Below the pieces are notes generated by a model that was given only the letters and a program-made list of their open reading frames with translations, was not told the DNA's origin and ran no database searches. Of a stretch of 64,000 nucleotides of DNA, positions 53,756-62,502 are shown piece by piece. This DNA is from Streptomyces sp. NBC_00250 (lineage in GTDB: Bacteria > Actinomycetota > Actinomycetes > Streptomycetales > Streptomycetaceae). The position numbers and the translations under genes were made by a program. Location: contig NZ_CP108088.1 in NCBI RefSeq assembly GCF_036192275.1, forward strand, positions 8,232,001 to 8,296,000, in the 5' to 3' direction. The stretch's first letter is position 1. Every line of letters starts with the position of its first letter.

Positions 53756-56422
53756 GTGGTCGTATCGGACCTGGCGTCCCGCTGGCCGTTCGTCGGGCGG
53801 GACGCTGAACTCGCGGCCTTCGACCAGGTCTGGAACTCACCGGATCTGCAGGCCGTGACGGTCTGGGGTCCGGCCGGGGTGGGCAAGACGAGGCTGGCCG
53901 GTTCCTGTCTGGACCGGGCGGAGGCTGCGGGGTTCACTGTGGGCCGCGCGACCGCCACCGCTGCTGCCGCCCATGTGCCGCTGGCCGCGATCGCTCACCT
54001 CATTCCCTCCGGGGTGGACATGAGCGACCCGGTCGCCGGGTTCGCCCAGGTCGCGAGCAGCCTTGCCGACGTCCGGCCGGGCGGGGCGGGGTCCCGGGGG
54101 CGGGTGCTGCTGGTGGACGACCTCCACCTGTTGGACGGGGCCTCCGCCGTCCTGTTGCGCCAACTGATGGACGCAGGCCTCATGCGGCTGATCGCGACGA
54201 TTCGGACCGGTGAGGCGGTCTCCGACGCGGTGACCGCCTTGTCCAGGGGCGATGCGGTGCATCGCATCGATCTGTCGGTGTTCGACACGACGCAGACGGC
54301 GGCGGTGCTGGAGGCGGCGCTGGGCGGACCGGTCGCCGGCCGCGCCGTCCACCGGCTGGCCACCGCCTCGGACGGAAACGCCCTGTACCTGCGCGAACTC
54401 GTGCTCGCTGCCATCGAGGACGGATCGCTGGCCTTCGACGGCGAAATCTGGCAGCTCTCCGAGGAACGGAGCGTGGGAACCCAGGGACTTGCCCCTCTCA
54501 TCGAGGCCCGGCTCGCCCCGGCCCGCGAGACCGCCCGGCCCGCACTGGAACTGCTGGCGCTGTGCGAGCCGCTCCTGCTGGAGGACGTCCAGGCGGAGGC
54601 GGGGCCGGGGGAGCTCGCACACCTCGAAGCCGTGGACCTGATCTCGGTCACGGCCGAGAGACGGCGGACCACCGTCCGGCTGGCGCATCCGCTGTACGGC
54701 GAGGTACTGCGAGCGGCGGTGCCCGAAGACCGGCGGCGGGGACTCCTGAACGCCCAGATTCGCAGGGCCCAGGAGCGCGGCGAACGATGGCGGGACGATC
54801 CGCGCAGGATCGTGGAGTGGCAGCTGGCCGCCACCGGCAGCGCCGACCCGGGCCAGCTGGTCCAAGCAGCCCTGCTGGCCCGCTACGCCCGCGACTACGG
54901 CCAGGTCCGCACCCTGCTAGAAGCCATGCCTGACCAATCGCACACAACGATGTCACGACTGATGCTGATCGGGGCACTGCTGGAACTCGGCCGCTCGCGC
55001 GAGGCCGAGCTGGCCCTCGCGGCCGCCGAGGCCCGGCTGCAGAGTGAGCGGCATGCCCTCGCGTTCCTCCCTGCCCGGACCACCAGCCTGCTGCTGTCCC
55101 CCGATCCCGTCCTCGACCCCAAGGCCCATATCGCCGCGGTGAGTCCCCACATCATCAGTAACGCCGGCCGTACGACCCTGCGTCACTGCGAGGGGGCGAT
55201 GTACGCGCTCGCGGGCGACGTGCCCCGGGCCCTGGAACTGCTGGACGACATGGACGGGTCTCTCAGCGACGGACCCGATCTGATGGCGGCGATCGTCAAC
55301 GCGATCTGCAAGGGGCACGCCCTGGCGCAGGCCGGGCGGGGTGCGGAGGGCCTGGCCTTCGGTACGAAGGTGCGGGCGGAGTTCCTGCGCATCGCCGACG
55401 AATCAGTGCCCAGCACGGTGGGAGCCAATGTGGACATCACGCTGGCTCTCACCCTGTGTGTCCAGGGCAGGCTGGACGAGGCCCGAGAGATGGCCGAGAC
55501 GACATACGCCGACGTCACGGGGGCCGACATCCCGGTCGCCAGGTGCTTCCTGGCATGGGTCCTCGGTTCGATCGCGTGGATCGCCGGCCGCCCGGCCGGC
55601 GCGCGCCGCTGGTACGCCGAGGCCGTGGCCCTCGGCAAGGCCTACAGCAGCAGGGTCAGCGGCTCGGCCATGAGTGGTCTGGGTGCGGCCGCCGCGTTGC
55701 TGGGCGACCTGGATGCGGCCGAGCGCGCGGTCGGGGAGGCCGCGGGGCACCCCCACTTCTTCGGGGCGGGCTGGGAGAGCCTGGGCGCGGCCTGGCTACG
55801 GGCGGCTCGCGGCGACCTGTCCGGTGCCCGCACGGTGCTGGCCGCGGCAGCAAACCGTGCCAGGGCCGCGGGTACGTATCCGTCCGAGGCCCTCGTGCTC
55901 ACCGACATCGCTCGGCTGGGCGCTCCGGGGGACGTTGCCGCGCGGCTCGCCGAGCTGGCCGAGTCCTGCGACGGCCCCCTGGTCGCGTCCCAGGCGCGCT
56001 TCGCGGCGGCGCTGGACGCCGCCGACCCCGACCTGTTGCTGGCGTCCGCCGACGAGCTGCACGCTCTGGGCATCGACCTGCCGGCGGCCGAGGCCGCCGC
56101 GGCGGCCTCGGCCGCCCTGCGGGCCGCCGGCCAGGGCCGCCGTGCCGCTGCCGCCGCCCAGCGGTCCGGCGCTCTGGCCCGTGCCTGCGAAGGGGTCCGC
56201 ACGCCCCTGCTCGCCGTGGCGGAGACCGCCTCCCGGCTCACGTCCCGACAATGGGACATCGCCCGGCTGGCGGCGCGTGGCATCGCGAGCCGGGAGATCG
56301 CCGAGGCGCTCCATCTGTCGATCCGCACGGTCGACAACCACCTCCACACGGTCTACACCAAGCTCGGGGTGTCCAACCGCAGCGAACTCGCCGCCGCGCT
56401 GGACGGCGAGGACGTCCGCTGA
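53756..56422 (+). CDS. LAL-type LuxR-family regulator, second tandem copy
   Basis: An 888-residue paralogue of the preceding gene from GTG 53756, 5 bases after GGAGG. The same order of domains: Walker A WGPAGVGKTRLAGSC, Walker B LLVDDLHLLDGASAV, TPR-like middle, LuxR HTH LTSRQWDIARLAARGIASRE, IAEALHLSIRTVDNHLHTVY. DNA blocks 53879-54130 and 54256-54389 are almost or wholly identical to the first copy, while the rest has diverged, pointing to gene conversion or strong constraint. A TGAGTA palindrome lies 96 bases downstream. Confidence 0.88.
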   Translation: MVVSDLASRWPFVGRDAELAAFDQVWNSPDLQAVTVWGPAGVGKTRLAGSCLDRAEAAGFTVGRATATAAAAHVPLAAIAHLIPSGVDMSDPVAGFAQVASSLADVRPGGAGSRGRVLLVDDLHLLDGASAVLLRQLMDAGLMRLIATIRTGEAVSDAVTALSRGDAVHRIDLSVFDTTQTAAVLEAALGGPVAGRAVHRLATASDGNALYLRELVLAAIEDGSLAFDGEIWQLSEERSVGTQGLAPLIEARLAPARETARPALELLALCEPLLLEDVQAEAGPGELAHLEAVDLISVTAERRRTTVRLAHPLYGEVLRAAVPEDRRRGLLNAQIRRAQERGERWRDDPRRIVEWQLAATGSADPGQLVQAALLARYARDYGQVRTLLEAMPDQSHTTMSRLMLIGALLELGRSREAELALAAAEARLQSERHALAFLPARTTSLLLSPDPVLDPKAHIAAVSPHIISNAGRTTLRHCEGAMYALAGDVPRALELLDDMDGSLSDGPDLMAAIVNAICKGHALAQAGRGAEGLAFGTKVRAEFLRIADESVPSTVGANVDITLALTLCVQGRLDEAREMAETTYADVTGADIPVARCFLAWVLGSIAWIAGRPAGARRWYAEAVALGKAYSSRVSGSAMSGLGAAAALLGDLDAAERAVGEAAGHPHFFGAGWESLGAAWLRAARGDLSGARTVLAAAANRARAAGTYPSEALVLTDIARLGAPGDVAARLAELAESCDGPLVASQARFAAALDAADPDLLLASADELHALGIDLPAAEAAAAASAALRAAGQGRRAAAAAQRSGALARACEGVRTPLLAVAETASRLTSRQWDIARLAARGIASREIAEALHLSIRTVDNHLHTVYTKLGVSNRSELAAALDGEDVR

Positions 56423-56517
56423 GGCGTCCATGTGACCCGGGGTTGATGAGGCCGGGCCGCGGGAGCGTTCCCGACTGTCCGGGCGAGCAGCGGTGCCCTG
56501 GAGAGCTCGCCCCCATC

Positions 56518-56536
56518 TGAGTAGCGACTACTCAGG
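56518..56536. promoter_or_regulatory. TGAGTA palindrome, copy 3
   Basis: TGAGTAGCGACTACTCAGG: 7-base arms TGAGTAG/CTACTCA around CGA. It precedes the second 30-codon ORF and the intact HTH gene. The dyad symmetry suits a dimeric HTH regulator. The nearby LAL proteins are candidates, as is a BldM-like regulator (TGAG..CTCA sites). Confidence 0.62.
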
Positions 56537-56596
56537 TGCGGGCAAAGGCCCAGTTCAAGGATGGGAGGTATCCCTCGACATCAGGTGGTGATGGTG

Positions 56597-56689
56597 ATGC
56601 GTCAGATTCCTGTACGACGAGTCCCGTGTCCGATCCCGGTGCCTCCGCCGGAGCTGCGGACGCCGTTCGGAAGGCGCCGGCCGTCCTGA
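56597..56689 (+). CDS. 30-aa Arg/Pro-rich small ORF (copy B)
   Basis: ATG 56597 (or ATG 56591 two codons earlier) follows AGGTGG and opens 30 codons beginning MRQIPVRRVPCPIPVPPPEL and continuing RTPFG. It is homologous to the ORF at 44871, of identical length, in the same place relative to the palindrome and the HTH gene. It ends 32 bases before the HTH start, consistent with co-transcription and possibly coupling or a leader function. Confidence 0.55.
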   Translation: MRQIPVRRVPCPIPVPPPELRTPFGRRRPS

Positions 56690-56721
56690 CGGCCGGCGGA
56701 TCGCACGAATGAGGACATGCC

Positions 56722-57096
56722 ATGAGCAAGAGACAAGCAGCCGACCTGGCCAGGTCGGCCGGACCGTGGCGGGCCGTGGACTTCCGGCCGGACCTGGATG
56801 CGGCCGACGGCTGCCCGAGCTGCGAGAGTTGGGGTGTGCTGCCGAGAGGTCCCGGCGGTGCGGCGCGGCCGTGCCCCGACTGCCAGCCAGTGGTCCGGCT
56901 GATGCCGGAGTCGTCCCCAGTGTCCAGGCTCGACCAACGCTTGCTCAAGGGTGCTGAACGCCAGCGGTTCGCGCAGGAGTTGAGGACCCTGTACGAGGAC
57001 GGAGCCACCGTCGGGGAGCTGGCCTGGAGCCACCGCCGGAGCCACGCCCTCATCCACCGTCTGCTGACCGAGGTCGGGGTGGAATTGCCGCTCTGA
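56722..57096 (+). CDS. Zinc-ribbon/HTH small DNA-binding protein
   Basis: A 124-residue protein from ATG 56722 with GAGGAC upstream. Two Cys pairs, CPSC and CPDC, about 30 residues apart look like a zinc ribbon. The C-terminal 50 residues form an HTH of the Hin/resolvase-like kind: ERQRFAQELRTLYEDGATVG, ELAWSHRRSHALIHRLLTEV. Small proteins of this type are common in Streptomyces and mostly uncharacterised. A degraded paralogue lies at 44991 in an identical setting. Confidence 0.75.
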   Translation: MSKRQAADLARSAGPWRAVDFRPDLDAADGCPSCESWGVLPRGPGGAARPCPDCQPVVRLMPESSPVSRLDQRLLKGAERQRFAQELRTLYEDGATVGELAWSHRRSHALIHRLLTEVGVELPL

Positions 57097-57106
57097 GATC
57101 TCTCGC

Positions 57107-57180
57107 GCACCCCGGCTGCGGCCGGCGGCTCGCCGTCTGGGCGTGGCGCCCGCGCGGTCGGGTGGCCGCAGCCGGGGTGC
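57107..57180 (+). terminator. Long hairpin terminator after the HTH gene
   Basis: GCACCCCGGCTGCGGCC (57107-57123) and GGCCGCAGCCGGGGTGC (57164-57180) are exact complements of 17 bases around a 40-base loop, 10 bases after the stop. Confidence 0.7.
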
Positions 57181-57707
57181 CGTGGGCATGTCCTCGGCGT
57201 CGGCCGACGAACGCGTAGCGGACGGCGGTCCGCCTCGGCCTGCCGCCCGACGAGCACCCTGCCGGGCAGCGGGCCGAAGGACGCCGTCGTAAGTCGCCCC
57301 GGACGGCTGCGCGTTCGACTCCCGGTCCCGATAGCAACCTGTCAGGCCTGCCCGGTGCGCCGACCGTTCCCGCACGCGAGCTGGGCCATGTCCGGTCGGT
57401 GATCGGTGTATTGACGCTTCCCTTCCTCATGCGCAAACTTGCGTGTAACACCCGCACTTCACGCGTGAATCAACACGATGGTGGTTGATTGTTGCATCCG
57501 CATGCCGATGAGGCGGGGTGCGATTGTGTTCTCTTGGTGAAATTTCAGACAACCCGAGGTTCCCGTGGCCCCTCCCCGTCCACGTCCGCCTGCATCGCGT
57601 CTGTGTGCCTGTCGTGGTGCTTGGCGTATCGTCCGCACTCCCCGTCGGCCTCGCCGACGTCCATGTGAACCGGCCCCGTACGCGCCGCCGTACCGTTCGC
57701 GGCCTGC
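57181..57707. other. Stretch without a gene, containing an operator-rich segment
   Basis: No gene supported between the HTH terminator and the ROK gene end. Bases 57430-57530 are AT-richer and contain three palindromes listed separately. No divergent gene is left to use them, so this may be a promoter region whose gene was lost. Confidence 0.4.
57432..57490. promoter_or_regulatory. Three adjacent palindromes
   Basis: CGCAA-AC-TTGCG (57432-57443), the perfect palindrome TTCACGCGTGAA (57458-57469), and AATCAAC/GTTGATT around nine bases (57468-57490). TTGACG at 57413-57418 could be a -35 box reading right. These look like regulator sites, but no gene starts nearby. Confidence 0.4.
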
Positions 57708-58904
57708 TCAGTCCGCCGCCACCGAGCGGTCCACCGCAGCCGGGGCGAGGACGTCCTCGATCACCATGACGGACGCGCCGATGACACCGGCCTGGTCGCC
57801 GAGCACGCGCCCCCGCATGGTCAGGTGCTGTGTGGCCAGGGGCAGTGAGCGGCTGTAGACGGTCTCGCGGATGCCAGCCAGGAGGTGCTCGCCGACATCT
57901 GCGAGATCCCCGCCGACGACGATCGTGTCGGGATTGAAGAAATTGACCAAGGAGGCGAGGACCTCCCCGATGTCCCGCCCCGCCTGGCGGACCAGCTGAA
58001 CGGCCAACGGACTCCCCGCGCGGACCAGTTGAACCACGTCCCGGCCGTCGGTGGCGTTCTCGCCCGCTGCGGTCAGCCGCGCCGCGAGGGCCGCACCACC
58101 GGCGATGGCTTCCAGGCAGCCCGTGTTGCCGCACCGGCAGAGCTGGTCCGCGGCAGCCGCCACCTGGATGTGGCCGATGTCGCCGGCCGCTCCCTGAGCG
58201 CCCCGGTGGAGCCGGTTCTCCGTGACGATTCCGCACCCGATGCCGGTACCGACCTTGACGAAGAGGAGGTGTTCGACCTCGTGGTCCGCTGCCCAGTGCT
58301 CCCCGAGAGCCATGATGTTCACGTCGTTGTCGACCAGGACGGGCACGCCGAGTCGGGAGCCGAGCCACCCCGTCACGTCGAAGCCGTCCCAGCCGGGCAT
58401 GATCGGCGGGTTGACCGGCCTTCCGGTGCTGTGCTCCACCGGTCCCGGAAGTCCGATGCCGACACCGCACAACTCGGCGGCCGTGCGGCCGCATTCCGCG
58501 AGAAGTGTCCCGGACGCTTCGACGAGCCATGGCAGTACCTGCTCGGGACCCTCGTCGATCCGTATGTCCCGGCTGAGCTCTGCCAGTACATGGGCGTTGA
58601 GGTCCGTGAGTGCGATCCGCGCGTGGGTGGCGCCGAGGTCGGCGGCGAGCACCAGACGTGCCGCGCCGTTGAAGGTGAAGGCCACGGCGGGCCGTCCGCC
58701 CGAGGAGATTGCTTCTCCGGCCGGGGTGATCCACTGCTGTTCGAGCAGCGAGTCCAGGCGCTGCGACACCGTCGACCTGGCGAGGCCGGTCAGCTGCCCG
58801 AGGTCGGTGCGGGTACGGGCGTGGCCGTCACGCAGGATCGCCAGAAGTGCGCCTGCGCCTGCTGCCTCCGTGGTCACTCGATGTCTCCTCATCGTCGACG
58901 GCAT
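57708..58904 (-). CDS. ROK-family transcriptional repressor
   Basis: A 398-residue protein. The N-terminal HTH is LLAILRDGHARTRTDLGQLT, GLARSTVSQRLDSLLEQQWI. The ROK domain has LVLAADLGATHARIALTDLN, VDNDVNIMALGEHWA, GAAGDIGHIQV and a zinc cluster CRCGNTGCLEAIAGG. It diverges from the Gfo/Idh-CUT2 operon and most likely represses it in response to the imported sugar. ATG 58904 or ATG 58892 are both possible; no clear ribosome-binding site decides. Confidence 0.85.
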   Translation of the reverse strand: MPSTMRRHRVTTEAAGAGALLAILRDGHARTRTDLGQLTGLARSTVSQRLDSLLEQQWITPAGEAISSGGRPAVAFTFNGAARLVLAADLGATHARIALTDLNAHVLAELSRDIRIDEGPEQVLPWLVEASGTLLAECGRTAAELCGVGIGLPGPVEHSTGRPVNPPIMPGWDGFDVTGWLGSRLGVPVLVDNDVNIMALGEHWAADHEVEHLLFVKVGTGIGCGIVTENRLHRGAQGAAGDIGHIQVAAAADQLCRCGNTGCLEAIAGGAALAARLTAAGENATDGRDVVQLVRAGSPLAVQLVRQAGRDIGEVLASLVNFFNPDTIVVGGDLADVGEHLLAGIRETVYSRSLPLATQHLTMRGRVLGDQAGVIGASVMVIEDVLAPAAVDRSVAAD

Positions 58905-58959
58905 CGGTCACAGCGGACTGTGCCACGCGGGCAATTGTATCTGACCCCTGCACTTTTGC

Positions 58960-58989
58960 TTGACGCTCGACATAAGTCCTCCCTACGAT
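58960..58989 (+). promoter_or_regulatory. Promoter giving a probable leaderless transcript
   Basis: TTGACG (58960-58965) and TACGAT (58984-58989) are 18 bases apart. The ATG of the Gfo/Idh gene lies at 58998, only 9 bases after the -10 box and without a ribosome-binding sequence, so transcription should begin at or next to the A of ATG. Confidence 0.55.
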
Positions 58990-58997
58990 CCCGAACC

Positions 58998-60086
58998 ATG
59001 TCAGATATACGACGCCAAAAATCGGAAGTCAGAGTGGGGATCATCGGAACTGGCTTCATCGGTCGCGTGCATGCCAGGGCCATCAGGCAGGCGGGCGCAC
59101 GACTCGTGGGCGTCGCCGCAGCAGACGCGGAAGCCGCGGCCGAGGGCGCCCGACTCCTGGGTGCGGACCGCGCCTTCGGCTCGGCCGAGGAGCTCATCGA
59201 GTCCGGCTCCGTCGACGTGGTGCACGTCTGCACCCCGAACCACCTGCACGCCCCCCTCGCGCTGAAGGCGCTCGACGCCGGCCTGGCCGTCGTCTGCGAG
59301 AAGCCGCTCGCGATCGACGCGGCGACGGCGACGCTGATGGCCGAACGCGCCGCTGAGACCGGGCTCGTCGCCACCGTTCCGTTCGTGTACCGCTTCCACG
59401 CGATGGTCCGCGAGGCCCGTGCCAGGCTCGCCGAGATCGGCAGGGTCAGCCTGATTCAGGGCAGCTACCTGCAGGACTGGCTGCTGGAGTCGAGCGACAG
59501 TAATTGGCGCGTCGACCCCGCACTCGGGGGGCCCGGCCGGACCGTGGGCGACATCGGCTCGCACTGGTGCGACCTGGCGGAGTTCGTCACCGGAGAACGG
59601 ATCGCCAAGGTCTGTGCCCAGACCGCCGTGGTGGTCAGCAACAGGGCGGGCGCGCGTGTCCTCACCGAGGACATCGCCACCGTGCAGTTCGCCACCGCCT
59701 CCGGGGCCCTCGGCTCGCTCACCGTCAGTCAGGTCTCGCCCGGACGCAAGAACCGGCTCTTCCTGGAGATCTCCGGAACCACCGGCAGCCTCGCCTTCGA
59801 CCAGGAGAACCCCGAGCAGCTGTGGTTCGGCGCGCGGACCGGCTCCCGCGCCCTCGTACGGGATCCGCTGACCCTCTCGGAATCCGCCCGCGCCTACTCC
59901 CCGCTCCCGGCCGGCCACCCCCAGGGGTTCCACGACTGCTTCGACGCGTTCGTCGCCGACACCTACGCCGCGGTGCGCGGCGAACACCGTGACGGACTGC
60001 CGACCTTCGCCCACGGTGCGCGGGCCGCCGTCATCACCGACGCCGTGCTGGAGTCCGCTCGAACCGACAGGTGGGTCACATGCTGA
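58998..60086 (+). CDS. Gfo/Idh/MocA-family oxidoreductase
   Basis: A 362-residue protein from ATG 58998; the open frame upstream is antisense to the ROK gene. The Rossmann motif is VRVGIIGTGFIGRVHARAIR. CEKPLAIDAATATLMAERA carries the conserved EKP, and GGPGRTVGDIGSHWCDLAEF has the catalytic Asp and His region (GDIGSHxxD). It oxidises or reduces a sugar or inositol with NAD(P). It is the first gene of a CUT2 transporter operon and overlaps the ATPase start, so it acts on the imported sugar. Confidence 0.87.
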   Translation: MSDIRRQKSEVRVGIIGTGFIGRVHARAIRQAGARLVGVAAADAEAAAEGARLLGADRAFGSAEELIESGSVDVVHVCTPNHLHAPLALKALDAGLAVVCEKPLAIDAATATLMAERAAETGLVATVPFVYRFHAMVREARARLAEIGRVSLIQGSYLQDWLLESSDSNWRVDPALGGPGRTVGDIGSHWCDLAEFVTGERIAKVCAQTAVVVSNRAGARVLTEDIATVQFATASGALGSLTVSQVSPGRKNRLFLEISGTTGSLAFDQENPEQLWFGARTGSRALVRDPLTLSESARAYSPLPAGHPQGFHDCFDAFVADTYAAVRGEHRDGLPTFAHGARAAVITDAVLESARTDRWVTC

Positions 60087-61516
60087 GGATGACCGGCATC
60101 GGCAAGAGTTTCCCCGGCGCCCGGGTCCTCAGCGACATCGACCTGGACGTGGCGGCGGGCGAGGTGCACGCGCTCATCGGGGAGAACGGTGCCGGGAAGT
60201 CCACCCTGATGAAGGTCCTCGCCGGGGTGCACGCGCCCGACGAGGGAACGGTGGAGATCGACGGCCGCGCTGTGAACTTCGGCCACCCCCTGGACGCCCA
60301 GCGGGCCGGAGTGTCGATCATCTACCAGGAACTGACCCTGCTGCCGGAACGGACCGTCGCCGAGAACGTCTTCCTCGGCCGCGAGCCCGCCCGCCGCGGA
60401 CTCGTCGACCGGGATGCCATGGAGGCGGCCACCGCCGAGCTGCTCGTCTCGCTCGGCGAGGACTCCTTCGGACCGCGTGACCTCGTACGCCGCCTGTCGC
60501 TGGCCCAGCAGCAGGTCGTCGAGATCGTCAAGGCGCTCTCGGTGGACGCCCGGATCGTGGTCATGGACGAACCCACCGCCGCACTCGCCGAGCATGAGGT
60601 CGAACTCCTCTACGGCATCGTCCGCCGGCTGCGTGACCGCGGCATCGCCGTCCTCTACGTCTCCCACCGGCTGCGCGAGATCTTCGACCTCTCCGACCGG
60701 GTCACCGTCCTCAAGGACGGCCGGAAGGTCACCACCAGGGCCACCGACGAGCTCACCACCGCCGACCTGGTCCGCCTGATGGTCGGCCGCGAGCTGACCG
60801 ACTACTACCCTCCGCGCGCCGTGCGGCCGCCCGGTGCCACGCTGATCTCCGTCCGCGGCGGCGGCAACGACACGCTCGACGGCATCGACCTCGACCTCCG
60901 CGCGGGGGAGATCGTCGGCGTGGCCGGTCTGCAGGGGGCGGGCCGCACCGAACTGGCCAAGGCACTGTTCGGCGCCGCGCCGTTCACCCGGGGCGAGATG
61001 ACCCCGCGGCGGCCCGGCTCGGTACAGCAGGCCATCGCCCTCGGCATCGGCCTCGTCACCGAGGACCGCAAGTCCGAGGGGCTTGCCCTGCACCAGTCGG
61101 TCCGCGACAACGCACTCCTCGTCGCCAGGGCCCGCCGGGGCCGTACCGGATCGGCGGTCCTGGACCTGCTGGCCCGGGTACGTCTCGCCCCGCCCCGCCC
61201 TGAACAGGAGGTGCGTTACCTCTCCGGCGGCAACCAGCAGAAGGTCGTCCTCGCCAAGTGGTTGACCGTCGCCCCAGACGTGCTGCTCTTCGACGAACCG
61301 ACCCGCGGCGTCGACGTCGGCGCGAAGGCGGCCATCCACGAGCTTGTACGAGAACTCGCCGAACGCGGCATGGCCGTCCTGATGATCTCCTCCGAGCTCC
61401 CCGAACTCATCGGAATGAGCGACCGCATCGTCGTCCTGCGGGACGGAAGGATCGCCGGTCACCTCCCCGCAGGCGCTTCGGAAGAAGCCGTGATGGAACT
61501 GGCAGCCGCATCATGA
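60080..61516 (+). CDS. CUT2 sugar ABC transporter ATPase (RbsA/XylG type)
   Basis: ATG 60080 overlaps the end of the preceding gene by 7 bases; GTG 60071 is an alternative. The 478-residue product contains two ABC domains. The first has Walker A GENGAGKST, LSLAQQQVVEIVKALS and Walker B IVVMDEPTAAL; the second is degenerate at Walker A (VAGLQGAGRTELAKAL) with LSGGNQQKVVLAKWLTVAPD and LLFDEPTRGVDVG. This double-domain layout is specific to CUT2 transporters for monosaccharides and polyols. Confidence 0.92.
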   Translation: MLRMTGIGKSFPGARVLSDIDLDVAAGEVHALIGENGAGKSTLMKVLAGVHAPDEGTVEIDGRAVNFGHPLDAQRAGVSIIYQELTLLPERTVAENVFLGREPARRGLVDRDAMEAATAELLVSLGEDSFGPRDLVRRLSLAQQQVVEIVKALSVDARIVVMDEPTAALAEHEVELLYGIVRRLRDRGIAVLYVSHRLREIFDLSDRVTVLKDGRKVTTRATDELTTADLVRLMVGRELTDYYPPRAVRPPGATLISVRGGGNDTLDGIDLDLRAGEIVGVAGLQGAGRTELAKALFGAAPFTRGEMTPRRPGSVQQAIALGIGLVTEDRKSEGLALHQSVRDNALLVARARRGRTGSAVLDLLARVRLAPPRPEQEVRYLSGGNQQKVVLAKWLTVAPDVLLFDEPTRGVDVGAKAAIHELVRELAERGMAVLMISSELPELIGMSDRIVVLRDGRIAGHLPAGASEEAVMELAAAS

Positions 61517-62502
61517 CCCAACAACTGCGCATCCCCGTACCGAAGGCGGCCGCCTTCCGTGACCTGGGCTCCGACAGCCCGGCCCGGCCGGTCTACCTGG
61601 CACTGACACTCCTGACCTTGCTGGCCTGGGGCCTCTTCCTGGTCGACGACGGCCAGTTCTTCAGCCAGGTCAACACCGTCGGGATCCTCCAGCGGTCGGC
61701 GGCGCTCGGCATCGTGGCCGTCGGCCAGACCCTCGTGATCCTCGCCGGGTCCCTGGACCTGTCGGTGGCCTTCCTCATCAGCCTCGTCTCCCTGGTCGCC
61801 GCGGAGACCATGGCCGGCTACGGCGTGCTGCCGGCGATCGGCGCCGTGCTGGCCGTCAGCGCCCTCACCGGCCTGGTCAACGGGCTGGTCATCACCCGGC
61901 TGAAGGTCCACGCCTTCATCGCCACCCTGGGCATCGCCCTGATCATCAAGGGCATCCTGGACCAGCGGTACGACGGACCCGCGGGGGCGGTGCCCGAATC
62001 CTTCCAGCGACTGGGCTACGACCGCATCGGCCCGGTCCCCGTCTCAGCCCTGCTGTGGGCCGCGATCGCGGTGGCGGCCTGGTTCCTGCTGCGCCGCACC
62101 ACCCTCGGCTACCGGATCCACGCCGTCGGCGGGGACCCCGACGTCGCCCGGCTGTCGGGCGTGCGCACCGACCGCGTCATCATCACCGCCCACGTGCTCT
62201 GCTCGCTCTTCGCGGGGGTGGCCGGCCTGCTGCTGGCAGCCCGGCTCGGTGCCGGAGCGCCCACAGTCGGCACGGACGGCGGCTACGACCTGGAGTCCAT
62301 CGCCGCCGTCGTCCTCGGCGGCACCGCTCTCGCCGGCGGCCGGGGCGGCGTGGCGGGCACCGTCGGAGGCGTCCTGCTCCTGGCCGTGCTGGACAGCGTC
62401 TTCAACCAGCTCGAAGTCAACTCCTTCGCCAAGGACGTCGTACGCGGCATCGTTCTCGTCGCCGCCCTGGCGATCTATGCCCGACGGAGGCGTTCCCAGT
62501 GA
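61513..62502 (+). CDS. CUT2 sugar ABC transporter permease (RbsC type), first
   Basis: A 329-residue protein, ATG overlapping the ATPase stop (ATGA). Multiple membrane segments and family motifs: AVGQTLVILAGSLDLSVAFL, INGLVITRL-type (VNGLVITRLKVHAFIATLGI), AVGGDPDVARLSGVRTDRVI and VVLGGTALAGGRGGVAGTVG. It presumably pairs with the next permease as a heterodimer. Confidence 0.9.
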   Translation: MTQQLRIPVPKAAAFRDLGSDSPARPVYLALTLLTLLAWGLFLVDDGQFFSQVNTVGILQRSAALGIVAVGQTLVILAGSLDLSVAFLISLVSLVAAETMAGYGVLPAIGAVLAVSALTGLVNGLVITRLKVHAFIATLGIALIIKGILDQRYDGPAGAVPESFQRLGYDRIGPVPVSALLWAAIAVAAWFLLRRTTLGYRIHAVGGDPDVARLSGVRTDRVIITAHVLCSLFAGVAGLLLAARLGAGAPTVGTDGGYDLESIAAVVLGGTALAGGRGGVAGTVGGVLLLAVLDSVFNQLEVNSFAKDVVRGIVLVAALAIYARRRRSQ

